Assembly: GCF_027942865.1 (NCBI RefSeq)
Contig: NC_134515.1
Location: forward strand, 354,468-418,467
DNA from: Odontesthes bonariensis
Taxonomy: Eukaryota > Chordata > Actinopteri > Atheriniformes > Atherinopsidae
Length of the DNA stretch: 64,000 nucleotides
Reading direction: 5' to 3'
The position numbers and the translations under genes were made by a program. The notes below the pieces were generated by a model, which saw nothing but the letters and a program-made list of their open reading frames with translations, had not been told where the DNA came from and did no database searches. Shown here one piece after another: positions 22,611 to 35,700 of the stretch. Each line of letters begins with the position of its first letter. The stretch's first letter is position 1.

Positions 22611-24584
22611 TTCCATAATTTAGAGTCTAACTCTAAACTTTATCGTCTGTTTGGTCATTTTTAACTTAGCATTAACTTTTGAGTCTCCGTCGTGTAAAGT
22701 TAACGTCTAGATCCAATTAGCTCCGAGTTAGCTCCGAGTTAGCTTAGTTCACTTATCAGGTTAACATTGTTAGCTTCCAGTCATTTAAATATCTTTTTTA
22801 AAAATCCTTTAAAGGTCATTTGTAGTCTCCTAAAAACAAAGCTTCAGGATAAATGTTTTTATTTTCCTACAGAAAGGAGTCGGTGTGACCTTCAGGTTGT
22901 TCTGAGAATCCTCAGCAGACTGAAGGCAACATTAAGATGGACCTATTCCTTTACAAAAGCCGTGAAGACAGATGTTCATATTCAGTGAGGCCAAATAATT
23001 AGAAAAACAGGTAAAGGTTCGCAGAAATAATCCTTTGGAGGACGGAATGAAAAAAAAGCAGAAACAGTTTGTATCTGTGACACTTCATTGTATTCTTGAC
23101 TTGCATTTTTACCTTTGTAAGTGTTGGTGAAACCCACTAATTGCATCCATGTATCTGTATTTCTAAATAGAATCAGAAGTAGAAAATTAGCAGAAAACAT
23201 CCCCATTCATGTAATTAAAATGTAACTAGTCTGAACAAGGCTTGAAATGAAGAGGAAAAAGTTGTTTTTATAAATATTCATCTCCTGCTATTTCTTCATA
23301 GAGTAAAACTTCTGGGGTTAGCCTAGCTTAGCATAATCACTTTAGTCAGGAGGTAGGCTAACCGTTGGCACGATTAGCATGATAAATGTGTGATAGTTTC
23401 AGACGAGTAGCATATCCAGCATAATGTATGATTCGTGGCGCATATTGTGTTAGCTAACAGGAAACAAGAAGCTTTAAGTAGTTAGTATTAGCATTAGCAT
23501 TTGAAATGATCAACCTTCCACAACAGCTGTCTGATGGTTAGGTCGTTTACAGTTAGCTTGTTGTTTCTATAGTTAACAGATAACTGACAGTTAAGTTAGC
23601 TTAATCTGTAGCTCCATTTAACACACATCTATTCTTATTCAACATCCAGGTTGGGTTATTTAGCTGGTTAGCTAATTTTAAGCATTTTAAAATGTACTGA
23701 TGTTTAGATCCTAGTATCTGACAGGCTTTATCTCAATGGTGCATCCTGAGTAATGTTGTGGTCAGACCTCAGATAATGTTATTATCCAGTCGAGATGTAG
23801 CATTCGTTTCTGGAACGCGTTTTTACTTTGACTTTACAACAATTTGAGATGAATAGCCAGTGGTGTAGGTTAGGGTTTATGCTGTTATATTTTTCAGTTT
23901 TCAGGGAGTAAACCCATCTTTTCTGATGTGCATCATAATTATTGTTCTGCAAGTCCATTTGTTTAAAGGATATGTGTATTCTACTGGCCCATTATTTTGG
24001 GACAGCTAGATATGAATGAGTGGTTTTATACTTGAAATATAGAATAAAGATGTTTTATTATTTAATAAAATGATGCTGGGGGTGGTCTTGTTAGCTGCTA
24101 GCGTGCTAATCATGCAGCTTCTACAGAGTTAGAGTGAGGGTTTTGGTTCTGAAGCCCAAAATGTCCAACTGGTTTCAAAGACTTTATTCTGAAAGTTGCC
24201 AAAATGACACCATTAATAAGAGCCGGAAACTGTTTAAACTAATGATGTCTGTGCATTTTAAATCCTCAGAACTGCAACAAAGCTTGTGGGGTTCAGAAAA
24301 AGTCAAATTTGATCATTCTTTAAACGAAAGGTTTGCCAGAAATAACCACTTTGCACGAATGTTGTTCAAAAGCTAAAGATGTAGAGCTCAGTGAAACTGA
24401 TGTTTCCACAGCTGGTTAAATGAGAAATAAAGTTTGGTGGAAAATGTAAATATATCTGTTGTTTCTTGAGTCTGAAATCAATGAGGCCTTCTGTGACCTT
24501 TGTTCACATCAAATAATAATTCCAGATTTTTTTTTGTTTGTTTTATAGTTTAATGATGAAGCGTTTCGGGGCTCCATATATCTG
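22611..24584. other. AT-rich intergenic DNA without a supported gene
   Basis: Unique AT-rich sequence with scattered GTTAGC/TTAGC words. An 80-codon frame at 24134-24376 has no family features or plausible splice context, so I do not call it a gene. Confidence 0.6.
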
Positions 24585-26005
24585 AACATACATGTGGTGT
24601 TTGAACATACATGTGTTTAAACATACATGTGGTGTTTGAACATACATGTGGTGTTTGAACATACATGTGGTGTTTGAACATACATGTGGTGTTTGAACAT
24701 ACATGTGGTGTTTGAACATACGTGTGGTGATTGAACATACATGTGTTTAAACATACATGTGGTGTTTGAACATACATGTGGTGTTTGAACATACATGTGG
24801 TGTTTGAACATACATGTGTTTAAACATACATGTGGTGTTTGAACATACATGTGTTGTTTGAACATACATGTGGTGTTTAAACATACATGTGGTGTTTGAA
24901 CATACATGTGTTGTTTGAACATACATGTGGTGTTTGAACATACATGTGGTGTTTGAACATACATGTGGTGTTTGAACATACATGTGTTTAAACATACATG
25001 TGGTGTTTGAACATACATGTGTTGTTTGAACATTCATGTGGTGTTTGAACATACATGTGTTGTTTGAACATACATGTGGCGTTTGAACATACATGTGGTG
25101 TTTGAACATACGTGTGGTGATTGAACATACATGTGTTTAAACATACATGTGGTGTTTGAACATACATGTGTTGTTTGAACATACATGTGGTGTTTGAACA
25201 TACATGTGTTGTTTGAACATACATGTGGTGTTTGAACATACATGTGGTGTTTGAACATACATGTGTTTAAACATACATGTGGTATTTGAACATACGTGTG
25301 GTGATTGAACATACATGTGGCGTTTGAACATATATGTGTTGTTTGAACATACATGTGGCGTTTGAACATATATGTGTTGTTTGAACACACATGTGGCGTT
25401 TGAACATATATGTGTTGTTTGAACATTCATGTGGTGATTGAACATATATGTGTTGTTTGAACATACATGTGGTGATTGAACATATATGTGGTGATTGAAC
25501 ATACATGTTGGTGTTTGAACATACATGTGTTGTTTGAACATACATGTGTTGTTTGGACATATATGTGTTGTTTGAACATTCATGTGATGATTGAACATAC
25601 ATGTTGGTGTTTGAACATACATGTGGTGTTTGAACATACATGTGTTGTTTGAACATACATGTGGTGTTTGAACATACATGTGGTGTTTGAACATACATGT
25701 GGTGTTTGAACATACATGTGTTGTTTGAACATACATGTGGTGTTTGAACATACATGTGGTGTTTGAACATACATGTGGCGTTTGAACATACATGTGGTGT
25801 TTGAACATACATGTGGCGTTTGAACATATATGTGTTGTTTGAACATACATGTGTTGTTTGAACATACATGTGGTGTTTGAACATACATGTGTTGTTTGAA
25901 CATACATGTGGCGTTTGAACATATATATGTTGTTTGAACATACATGTGTTGTTTGAACATACATGTGGCGTTTGAACATATATATGTTGTTTGAACATAC
26001 GTGTG
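24585..26005. repeat. 19-bp minisatellite (GTTTGAACATACATGTGGT)
   Basis: About 75 copies of GTTTGAACATACATGTGGT, with variants TGTTGTTTG, TGGCGTTTG, TATATGTG and a shorter TGTGTTTAAACA form. The core ACATACATGT is self-complementary around ACATGT. It ends about 55 bp before the pcsk1nl poly(A) signal. Confidence 0.97.
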
Positions 26006-26058
26006 TAGTTTGTAAAGTTTCCACCAGGAAGTGAAAGCTCGTTTGTTGGAGCAGAGAC

Positions 26059-26064
26059 TTTATT
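26059..26064 (-). terminator. pcsk1nl polyadenylation signal
   Basis: TTTATT on the + strand is AATAAA on the minus strand, about 660 bases after the pcsk1nl stop. The sequence from 26065 to 26458 is unique and would form the distal 3' UTR. Confidence 0.6.
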
Positions 26065-26458
26065 TCATATTGTGACATAAATCAAAGGTTCACCAGACAG
26101 ACGAGTCATCACAGCAACAAGCTGAAGTACAGGAACACAAGGAGAAGCGACCAATCACAGAGCTCAGGAGCTGTCGCCGTGGTTACAGATGCTGGTCGTC
26201 ACGTGTCCATTCTCATAAAGGGAAGCAGAGGAGTGGGAGGAGTTAACTAATAGGGCCGGGACAGTTACACGTTTATCTTTAAAGAGCTGATATTAGACTT
26301 TGGTTTCACAGCTGAAGTTGTGCCAAAATGCCCGCTGAGGCTCATGGGTAATGTAGTGTCAGCGTCCTCGTTCTTCCTCATTTCTACAACAAACAGCTCA
26401 TCAGGTCAAACTTCACAAAAGCAGCAGAAACAGAAAAGTTTTACAAAAACACAACGAA

Positions 26459-26722
26459 TTCCATCCTCCACCTTTCCTCCACCTTTCCTCCATCTTTCCT
26501 CCTCCACCTTTCCTCCATCTTTCCTCCACCTTTCCTCCACCTTTCCTCCATCTTTCCTCCTCCTTTCCTCCTCCATCTTTCCTCCTCCATCTTTCCTCCA
26601 CCTTTCCTCCACCTTTCCTCCACCTTTCCTCCATCTTTCCTCCACCCTTCCTCCACCTTTCCTCCATCTTTCCTCCACCCTTCCTCCATCTTTCCTCCAC
26701 CTTTCCTCCACCCTTCCTCTCA
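26459..26722. repeat. 11-bp polypurine/polypyrimidine minisatellite at the pcsk1nl stop codon
   Basis: About 24 copies of CCTTTCCTCCA, with CCTTTCCTCCT and TCTTTCCTCCA variants. It reaches the stop codon at 26720-26722, so the proSAAS mRNA 3' UTR would begin with GGAGGAAAGGTGGAGG-type purine repeats. The minus strand is almost pure G/A. Confidence 0.95.
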
Positions 26723-29700
26723 CTCCCTCATGTACTCCAGAATCTGATCGATCAGCATCTGTGGGTCGTAGTTCGGGGCGGCTCTCCTGCGGCGTCTGCG
26801 ACTCCCATGATGCAGTTCTTCCACGCCGCCGGCCACCATGTCTTCGACGCGTTTCATCCTCTGCAGCCCGGTGACGTGGGGGCGGAGCTCCTCCGGCTCC
26901 TCCTCCTCCAGCCTCTTCACCCTGAGCAGGGGGGGGTCGTCGCTGGGAGACGGAGGCGCCGCCTCATCCAGGGAGCGGCGGCTCCTCCTGTGGGCGGAGC
27001 CAACGGGCTCGGCCTCTTTGAGGTCCCGCTTTGCTCTGCGACCAGAGACCATCCCCAGGGCGCCATTAGGCCCGATGCTGGACAGTATCCTAGCAACCAT
27101 CCGCCTGCAGAGGAGACACGGGAATTAGATTAGATTCAGTTCAATAAAACTTTATTAACCCCTGAAGGTGAATTATATCCCTGCAGGAGTAATTATTACC
27201 AAAGATCAGCTGCTACAGAGAACAGGGTAAAACATAAACCAGCTGAAGTGCAGCAGAGAGGAAGGGGCTGTTTCTGTTGCTTAGCAACAGCTCAGCTGAT
27301 GATGATGTCACACGCAGATGTCACACGCAGCGTCAGCAGGTAACTCAGGTGAACTCTCTCAGCAGACAACATGGAAGCTCACAGCCAGCTGTGCAACATC
27401 TGGGCTGCAGAGACTCCAGGTCCAGGATTACAGCATCTGTTGGTAACCAGCTGTGTGATCCTCCTCCTTTCCAGTTACCGCTCTGTCTCCAGTCTCTGTC
27501 TGCGGTCTCTGTCTGCGGTCTCTGTCTGCGGTCTCTGTCTGCAGTCTCTGTCTGCGGTCTCTGTCTGCGGTCTCTGTCTGCGGTCTCTGTCTGCGGTCTC
27601 TGTCTGCGGTCTCTGTCTGCGGTCTCTGTCTGCGGTCTCTGTCTTCGGTCTCTGTCTGCGGTCTCTGTCTGCGGTCTCTGTCTGCGGTCTCTGTCTGCGG
27701 TCTCTGTCTGCGGTCTCTGTCTGCGGTCTCTGTCTGCGGTCTCTGTCTGCGGTCTCTGTCTTCGGTCTCTGTCTGCGGTCTCTGTCTGCGGTCTCTGTCT
27801 GCGGTCTCTGTCTGCGGTCTCTGTCTGCAGTCTCTGTCTGCGGTCTCTGTCTGCCCGGATAGTCTTAGAGCTGAGCAGAGAGCTGTTAGCCTGGGTCCAG
27901 GTTAACGAAATCAAACTTCTGTTGGTTCAAATTTACGGTTTTACATAAAACCTCTGCAGAAATGTTTTGTTCTAAATTTCTGCAGAGGTGAAGCGATGCT
28001 TCCTCCAGACGGAACCTTACTGAGCATGTGCAGTCAGAGAGATATAAAACATCTCCTGTTTCCATTCAGTTACATGTCAGACAGCGAGGAGACGTCAGAC
28101 TGAAATGAACAAATAAATTACAAAGCGGATTCCAAAAAAGTTGGGACACTAAACAAATTGTGAATAAAAACTGAATGCAATGATGTGGAGATGGCAAATG
28201 TCAATATTTTATTCGTAATAGAACATAGATTAAACTTTTGATCTGTCATCTGAGTAAATGTAACTTTTTAAAGGAAAATATATTGATTCAAAAGTTCACA
28301 GTGTCAACAAATCCCCAAAAAGTTGGGACAAGTAGCAATAAGTGGCTGGAAAAAAGAAATTGAGCATATAACGAACAGCTGGAAGACCAATTAACACTGA
28401 TTGGGTATAAAAAGAGCTTCTCAGAGTGTCAGTGCCTCTAAAGCCCCGTGTATACTCTGGCAGCAGTGTGTGGCAGACACGACGCAGTTATTTTTGATTT
28501 ATGCCCACTTTTGAAGCGCGGTCTGCGCCACAACGCAAGAGGGACAATCACCAACAAGCTAGGATTGTGGGTGTTACGGTTACTGAGGTCATTCAACAAC
28601 AATGGCGACTGGACGAATGCGCACTTTGATTGAGATGCAGCTGATCGATCTAGAAATAGAAGAAATATTGCTACTACTGGAGCTGGCAGAGAGGGAAAGA
28701 ATCGTCACGGTTAGCACGGTTAGCACGGTTAGCGTCACCGTTAGCCGGTTAGCAAACCGGAAACACGCATAGTGTAGAGCGGATGTAGAGTTGACCAATC
28801 AGAGGCCTCCTTTCTCTCCTCCCTGCGGCGATGTCTGCGGTGAGTTACAGTTTTGGGGAGGTGCACCAGAGTGTCTGCGTAAGGGGGGGGGGGCATGTCT
28901 GCGTTAACTGCGACACACGCAGACGACCTGGTTTCAGACCATAAACGGGCCTTCAGAAGCCAAGATGGTAAGAGGATCACCAGTTCCACCATTGTTGCGC
29001 AGAAAGCTAGTGCAGAGGGGAAGGCCAGGGCTCATTAAAATGGAAGACTGTTCTGCGGTCAGATGAGTCACGATTTGAAGTTCTTTATGGAACACTGGGA
29101 CGCCATGTCATCCGGACCAGAGAGGACGAGGATAACCCAAGTAGCCATCAACGCTCCGTTCAGAAGCCTGCATCACTGATGGGGTTGCATGAGTGCTTGT
29201 GGCATGCGCAGCTTGCATGTCTGGAAAGCCATTAATGCAGAGAACTATGTTCAGGTTCTACAACAACATATGCTCCCATCTAGACATCATCTCTTTCAGG
29301 GAAGACCCTGCCAGACCACCTTCTGCAGCAAGCACAGCATCATGGCTACGTAGGAGAAGGACCCGGGGACTGACATGGCCGCCTGCTGTCCAGATCTTTC
29401 ACCTACAGAGAACATTTGGTGCGTCATAAAGAGGAAGGTGCGACAAAGAAGGCCCCAGATGATTGAACAGTTAGAGGCCTGTATGAGACATGAATGGGAG
29501 AGCATTCCTATTTCTAAACTGGTCTCCTCTGTCCCCAGACGTCTGTTGAGTGTTGTAAGAAGAAGGGGGGATGCCACAGTGGCCTCGTCCCAACTTTTTT
29601 GGAATTTGTTGACGCCATGAAATTTGGAAACAACACATTTTCCCTTAAAACGATACATTCTCTCAGTTTAAACTTTTGATCTGTGATCTGTGTTCCATTC

Positions 29701-32700
29701 TGAATAAAAAGTTAGATGTTGGCGCCTCCACATCATTGCATTCAGTTTTTATTCACAATTTGTTTGGTGTCCCAACTTTTTTGGAATCCGGTTTGTAAAT
29801 GAACTTCTTTGGTAAATGTGTTCGGGTACATGGGATTAAAAGGTGCACTTCCATCGCAAACTCTCCTTAGTAATCAAACCAAACGGCTGTTTCATCTGAA
29901 CTCGTGTAGCATGTCAGCTATCGGAGTTCTGACTCCTCCTGTGATGACATCAGCAGCGTGTGATGACATCAGCAGCGTGTGATGACATCAGCAGCGTGTG
30001 ATGACATCAGCAGCGTGTGATGACATCAGCAGGGCGGTGATGACATCAGCAGCGTGTGATGACATCAGCAGCGTGTGATGACATCAGCAGGGCGGTGATG
30101 ACATCAGCAGCGTGTGATGACATCAGCAGCGTGTGATGACATCAGCAGCGCGGTGATGACATCACTCTGGCTGTAAAAAGGTTAAACTTTCCAGCCTGAG
30201 ACAGAAATGATCCCGACACTGTTGGTTTGACCACTTTTCTCGCGTCCTGTATCCTGATCGACCTGCTCTGGTCTGACTGGTTATGCTTTATTCAGGTTCC
30301 GGGTACACCCACATAGGTATAAATGGGCTTAATTGCCCCACACCTGTGTTTGCCCCACACCTGTGTTTGCCCCACACCTGTGTTTGCCCCACACCTGTGT
30401 TTGCCCCACACCTGTGTTTGCCCCACACCTGTGTTTGCCCCACACCTGTGTTTGCCCCACACCTGTGTTTGCCTCACACCTGTGTTTGCCTCATTCACCT
30501 GGGAAGCACAAAGGAGGCAGAGCAAAGAAGCACGAGTGAGTTTTTACTGTGTTTGGTCGTATTTTAGTTTAAATAAGGCGAAGCGAAGTGTTCAAAGACT
30601 CGTGTGGGGTTTGATATATAAGTTTAATTTGCAATGTTAAAGGTTTGTTGTTGTACGTGTCCTAATGAAGTGTTTTTAAATTGTAAATTGAGATTTTAAT
30701 ACTAATATTTTGCTTTGTTTTTAGCTTCTCGGTGCTCGATGGACTGAAAGTTCTGTAGCTGTTGAACTTGGTGTAATCTCACAGAATCTGGAATGGTTTC
30801 TGGTTCTGTTAACGCTCTAATAATAATAATAAATAATTATTATTATTGATATTCTCCGTTGAACCGGGACGATCGCTGCGCTCTAAAACTTTCAGAAGAA
30901 CATTTTTCATTTATTTTTCATTAATTGTTTTATTAATACATTTTTATAATTTTTTTATAAAAGTTTTACATTTTTTTTAAATTTAATTTTTTTTTTTTTT
31001 TTATATAAATTTTTTAATAAATTTTTATAAATTTAATTTTTTTTTAATATATTTTTATAAAAATTTTATACATGTTTTCATTTATTTTTCATTTACTTCC
31101 AGAGAGTTCTGGTTCTGACCCGGGCCCTCCTCCCAGGAGGCATCCTAACCAGGCGACCCCTGGGTGCTGGCGCTCGGTGGACCTGTTCTGGGCAGGTGGG
31201 CTCACCTGAGTGCGTCCTGGTCCCGGCTCAGTCCTGATGGCGCCCGTCCCGTCGGCCCGGCTCTCTCCAGCAGGTTCTGGACCAGCTGAGGCTCCATCCT
31301 GAGGGCCACAGGCCTCCTGTTAGCACCTGTTAGCTCCTGTTAGCACCCAGCCTCCAGCCTCTGGCTGAGGAACACCTGAGCAGACTCACCTGTCCAGCAG
31401 CGCCTGGGTCAGCTGGGGCTCCGCCGGGCCCCTCCAGGCGGGCCGAGGCCTCGCCATGCTCATGCCCCGCCCCGTCTCATCGTAGTCCGCCACAGCGGCG
31501 TCCTGGAAGTCCCCCGGGGGCCCCTGGTCGTCTTCATCCTCCTCCTCCTCCTCCACCACCTCCACGTCGCCCGGACCGACCAATCCCGCGCTCTCCGCCT
31601 CGCTCAGGAGGCGGAGCAGAGCCGCCAGGTAGGCTGCGCACACACATTCAATTCATTTTATTTATATAGCGCCAAATACAACAAATGTCATCTCAAGTGC
31701 CTTGAGATGACATTTGTTGTCCAATTCAAGCCAATTGGAATTCAATTAGTTGTAAACATAATTATTCATAAAATAATCCAATTCGTTCATGATGGCGATC
31801 TTTTTAAAAAGTCCTCAAACATCACGGCTGCTTCGTCTTGTTAACTATATAAAACTAAGAAAACTGTATTTATTACAAAAATATTTTCATTATAATAAAC
31901 AAACTGCATATATAAAATATAAATATATTTAAAGATTTACATATTTCCAGAAGAAAAATTCAGAAAAAGGAGAAATTAATAAAAAAAATATAGAAATATT
32001 CTTGATGTTCTGAGAAAGAATATTTTTGGGATTATTACGCGGTTACATAATTCTGAGGAAACTTTGCTCCGACCTGCTCGCTGCTCCTCCTCCTGCTCCC
32101 TCCTCTGGTCTCTCTCAACCAATCGCTGCAGTGCCTGGTCCAAGCCCCTCCCCCTCCAGTCCTCTGATAGGTAGTACATGTCGTTGGCTCCGCCCCCTGC
32201 CTGCACACCAGGATATGACATCATCTGGTCCTCATAAGGCAGGAGGTTACGGAGGTCTCTGCGCTGGCGTCGGACTCCGCCCACTGAGACATCTAGGCCA
32301 CGCCCCACACCACGACCTGCAGGAAGAGACTGAGCCAAAGAGAAATAGATGTGACACAGCGCCTCCACTCAGTCTGTGGTCACTCCTGGTACTGCAGCTC
32401 AACACAACTTCTGGTCATGTGACTCATGATACAGACATTACATCATCAATCAGCTGCATTAGAAACAAAAAGCAGCTTAATGCTACCATTGTATTTTTAA
32501 ATCCAGGTTAAAGACATTTCTGTTCTCATGTGAAATCTGCACAATATCTTCGAACTTATCTGCACTGTTGCTTGTTTTTAAATTAATTTAAATGATTTTA
32601 TTTGTTTCTCTTTATATTCTTTTATGTATTTTTAATGCTTCTTCCACTCCCTGCTGCAATGCTTTTATTTTATGTGAAGCACTTTGAATTGTTTTGTACA

Positions 32701-35700
32701 TGAAATGTGCTATATAAATTGATTTGATTTGATAACTGATGAATCACAGGGGGCCAAGGATGGACCCCTGAGGAACCCCAAACTGCTCTTATCTGCTGTC
32801 ATTACTGTAAATGATCTTATTGAATATTTCATCTGTAATAATCATGTTTGTGCTGCTGGAGGGGATGTGTAGGAGGCTCTGAAACAACAACAGAACATGA
32901 GGCCCTTTTGGAATGTTTCTACCATTCTCATGAGGACATTTAAATCATGTTTTTTTTTTGTCTTTGCTTCTGATAATTTTCCTGACTTTCTTTCTTGTAA
33001 ATGTGGGCTGAATGTTCTGTCCTGTGGTTAAAGGTGTCGGTTATGTTTAACGACCACAGCAACAGGATGAAATCCAGTTACATTTGGACAGAACTGATTT
33101 GGAGCAGCAGTGTCTCGAACACGAAGCTCCAGGAGGATGTTACTGAGCAGCAGAATGATTCGGGTTGGTCCTGATGCGGCAGCTTTAATTTCCTGCTGAG
33201 AGGTTTCAGTGATTTATGAGGATAATATCCCTCTGACTGCAGCTGGGGGGGTCGTGTCTGTCCTGCTGAGTGATGAAGAGGAGGCGGCAGTGAGCATCCC
33301 TCTCTGGGCTTCAGTGTTCTGCTGACATCAGCGCTTCAGTTAGGACTCTACATCAGTCTGGAGCTCCATCAGAGATCACACCTGACTGAACTCACCTGTG
33401 AGGTACCCACAGACTTTCACAGGAGCTGTGAGAGTGTGAAGTAGGGATGGGAATCGAGAACCGGTTCTTGTTGAGAACCGGTTCCCAGTGTTTCGGTTCC
33501 TTGGAATCGTTTTGGCGATTTCGCAAACGATTCCCTTATCGATTCCTGCGGGCGTGAATGACGTCACCACGCAGCGTTGCGTGGCGAGTCCAGCGCAGCC
33601 AACAGTAAACATGGCGCCCAAGCGGTACAAACGCTCGAAAGTTTGGTTACACATCCCTAAAAAAGACGACAACAGGGCAACTTGCAAAGTGAATATTTCA
33701 CCAAAGGGATGAAATACTACCAACATGCAATAACTATGAATGAATGATTAACGTTGGTGAATCTGAACCCAGCAACGTTAGCAACGTTAGCATGTCCTCG
33801 GCTAACACTGCAGGTATCTAACTAACTAACTAACACTGCCTATCATGTTAGCACCATTTGCCTGATTGTAAAAGCTGCTGTTAGTAACGGTTAAGGTTAA
33901 ATGAATGCCTTCTCAGGCATTACATTTAGATGAAATCATGAGAGACAGAGCCTGAGTGGCTCAGAGCCAGAGGCTGGTGGTACTACCCCCAGTTCACCTC
34001 TACCTCCAGCTTCTCCTTTCACCAGAGCAGGAAGAGTTAACTTACCCAGGCCAGGATAGACCAATGTGGACCTCACCGTTGTTGGGTTTGTGAGGTCATG
34101 ACTCGTGTTACTTCTAAACTAAACAAAGTTGATGCTAATCGACCGGTTTGTTGTCCTTTTTCTCCAAATGAGAATCGATAAGGGAACCGACAAAGAACCG
34201 AATCGTTAAGCAGAATCAAAAATGGAATTGGAATCGTAAAAATCTTATCAATTCCCATCCCTAGTGTGAAACATGTGAGGCTGCATCAGAAGATGCCAAC
34301 AGGAAGTCAAACACGAGCCCTTTAAACGCTGACGGAGGGGGCAGGAAACCATAAACACAATGAATAAAACATAAGAGACAAACATCTGGTGGATGATAGA
34401 ACTGAAAACAGATGTGGGTCTGTAGGACTGATGTGAAAGCAGGTCAGAGCTTTACTTTGGGTTTAACTCATGATGACTCACCATGACTCATCACGACTCA
34501 CGATGTTACATAAATACAACTGAACTGAATCTGTTAAATGAGGCTGAAAAATGTGCTCAAATTGTTCTGTTCGTCTTTATGCTGAGACAGCTTTATCCTC
34601 GTTATCTACATCTTTGGTTCTGATGCATCACAAATCCAGAACTCTTTAGAGTCTGGTGCCAAAACAATGAAAAGATTAATAACAAACAGTCCCAGAGCAT
34701 GAACTATGTCTGAACTCTCCTTTGAGCGCCGCATTGATTTTATTATAAAAGAAACAATCGTCTTTGACCAGGTTGAGCTCCTGGTCTCTGAGCTGTTAAA
34801 TGAGGTCCAGTTGGTTCTGGTTCTGTTTGAGCTCCTGGTCTCTGACCCGTTAAATGAGGTCCAGTTGGTTCTGGTTCTGTTTGAGCTCCTGGTCTCTGAC
34901 CCGTTAAATGAGGTCCAGTTGGTTCTGGTTCTGTTTGAGCTCCTGGTCTCTGAGCCGTTAAATGAGGTCCAGTTGGTTCTGGTTCTGTTTGAGCTCCTGG
35001 TCTCTGACCCGTTAATGAGGTCCAGTTGGTTCTGGTTCTGTTTGAGCTCCTGGTCTCTGACCCGTTAAATGAGGTCCAGTTGGTTCTGGTTCTGGTTCTG
35101 TTTGAGCTCCTGGTCTCTGACCCGTTAAATGAGGTCCAGTTGGTTCTGGTTCTGGTTCTGTTTGAGCTCCTGGTCTCTGACCCGTTAAATGAGGTCCAGT
35201 TGGTTCTGGTTCTGGTTCTGTTTGAGCTCCTGGTCTCTGACCCGTTAAATGAGGTCCAGTTGGTTCTGGTTCTGGTTCTGTTTGAGCTCCTGGTCTCTGA
35301 CCCGTTAAATGAGGTCCAGTTGGTTCTGGTTCTGTTTGAGCTCCTGGTCTCTGACCCGTTAAATGAGGTCCAGTTGGTTCTGGTTCTGTTTGAGCTCCTG
35401 GTCTCTGAGCTGTTAAATGAGGTCCAGTTGGTTCTGGTTCTGTTTGAGCTCCTGGTCTCTGACCCGTTAAATGAGGTCCAGTTGGTTCTGGTTCTGTTTG
35501 AGCTCCTGGTCTCTGACCCGTTAAATGAGGTCCAGTTGGTTCTGGTTCTGGTTCTGTTTGAGCTCCTGGTCTCTGACCCGTTAAATGAGGTCCAGTTGGT
35601 TCTGGTTCTGTTTGAGCTCCTGGTCTCTGACCCGTTAAATGAGGTCCAGTTGGTTCTGGTTCTGTTTGAGCTCCTGGTCTCTGACCCGTTAATGAGGTCC

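Noticed and set aside
24134..24376. 80-codon frame in unique intergenic DNA
   Set aside because: No recognisable domain, biased composition or splice signals; the length is expected by chance.
26807..27133. Plus-strand frames of about 100 codons
   Set aside because: They are shadows of the last pcsk1nl exon, which is supported on the minus strand by LLRVKR and splice phase.
32279..32312. Acceptor at the second CAG (TTCCTGCAG) as the start of pcsk1nl exon 2
   Set aside because: With the phase-0 first exon it runs into TAG within eight codons. The upstream acceptor (GGCTCAG, exon start 32329) gives an open frame right after the signal peptide.
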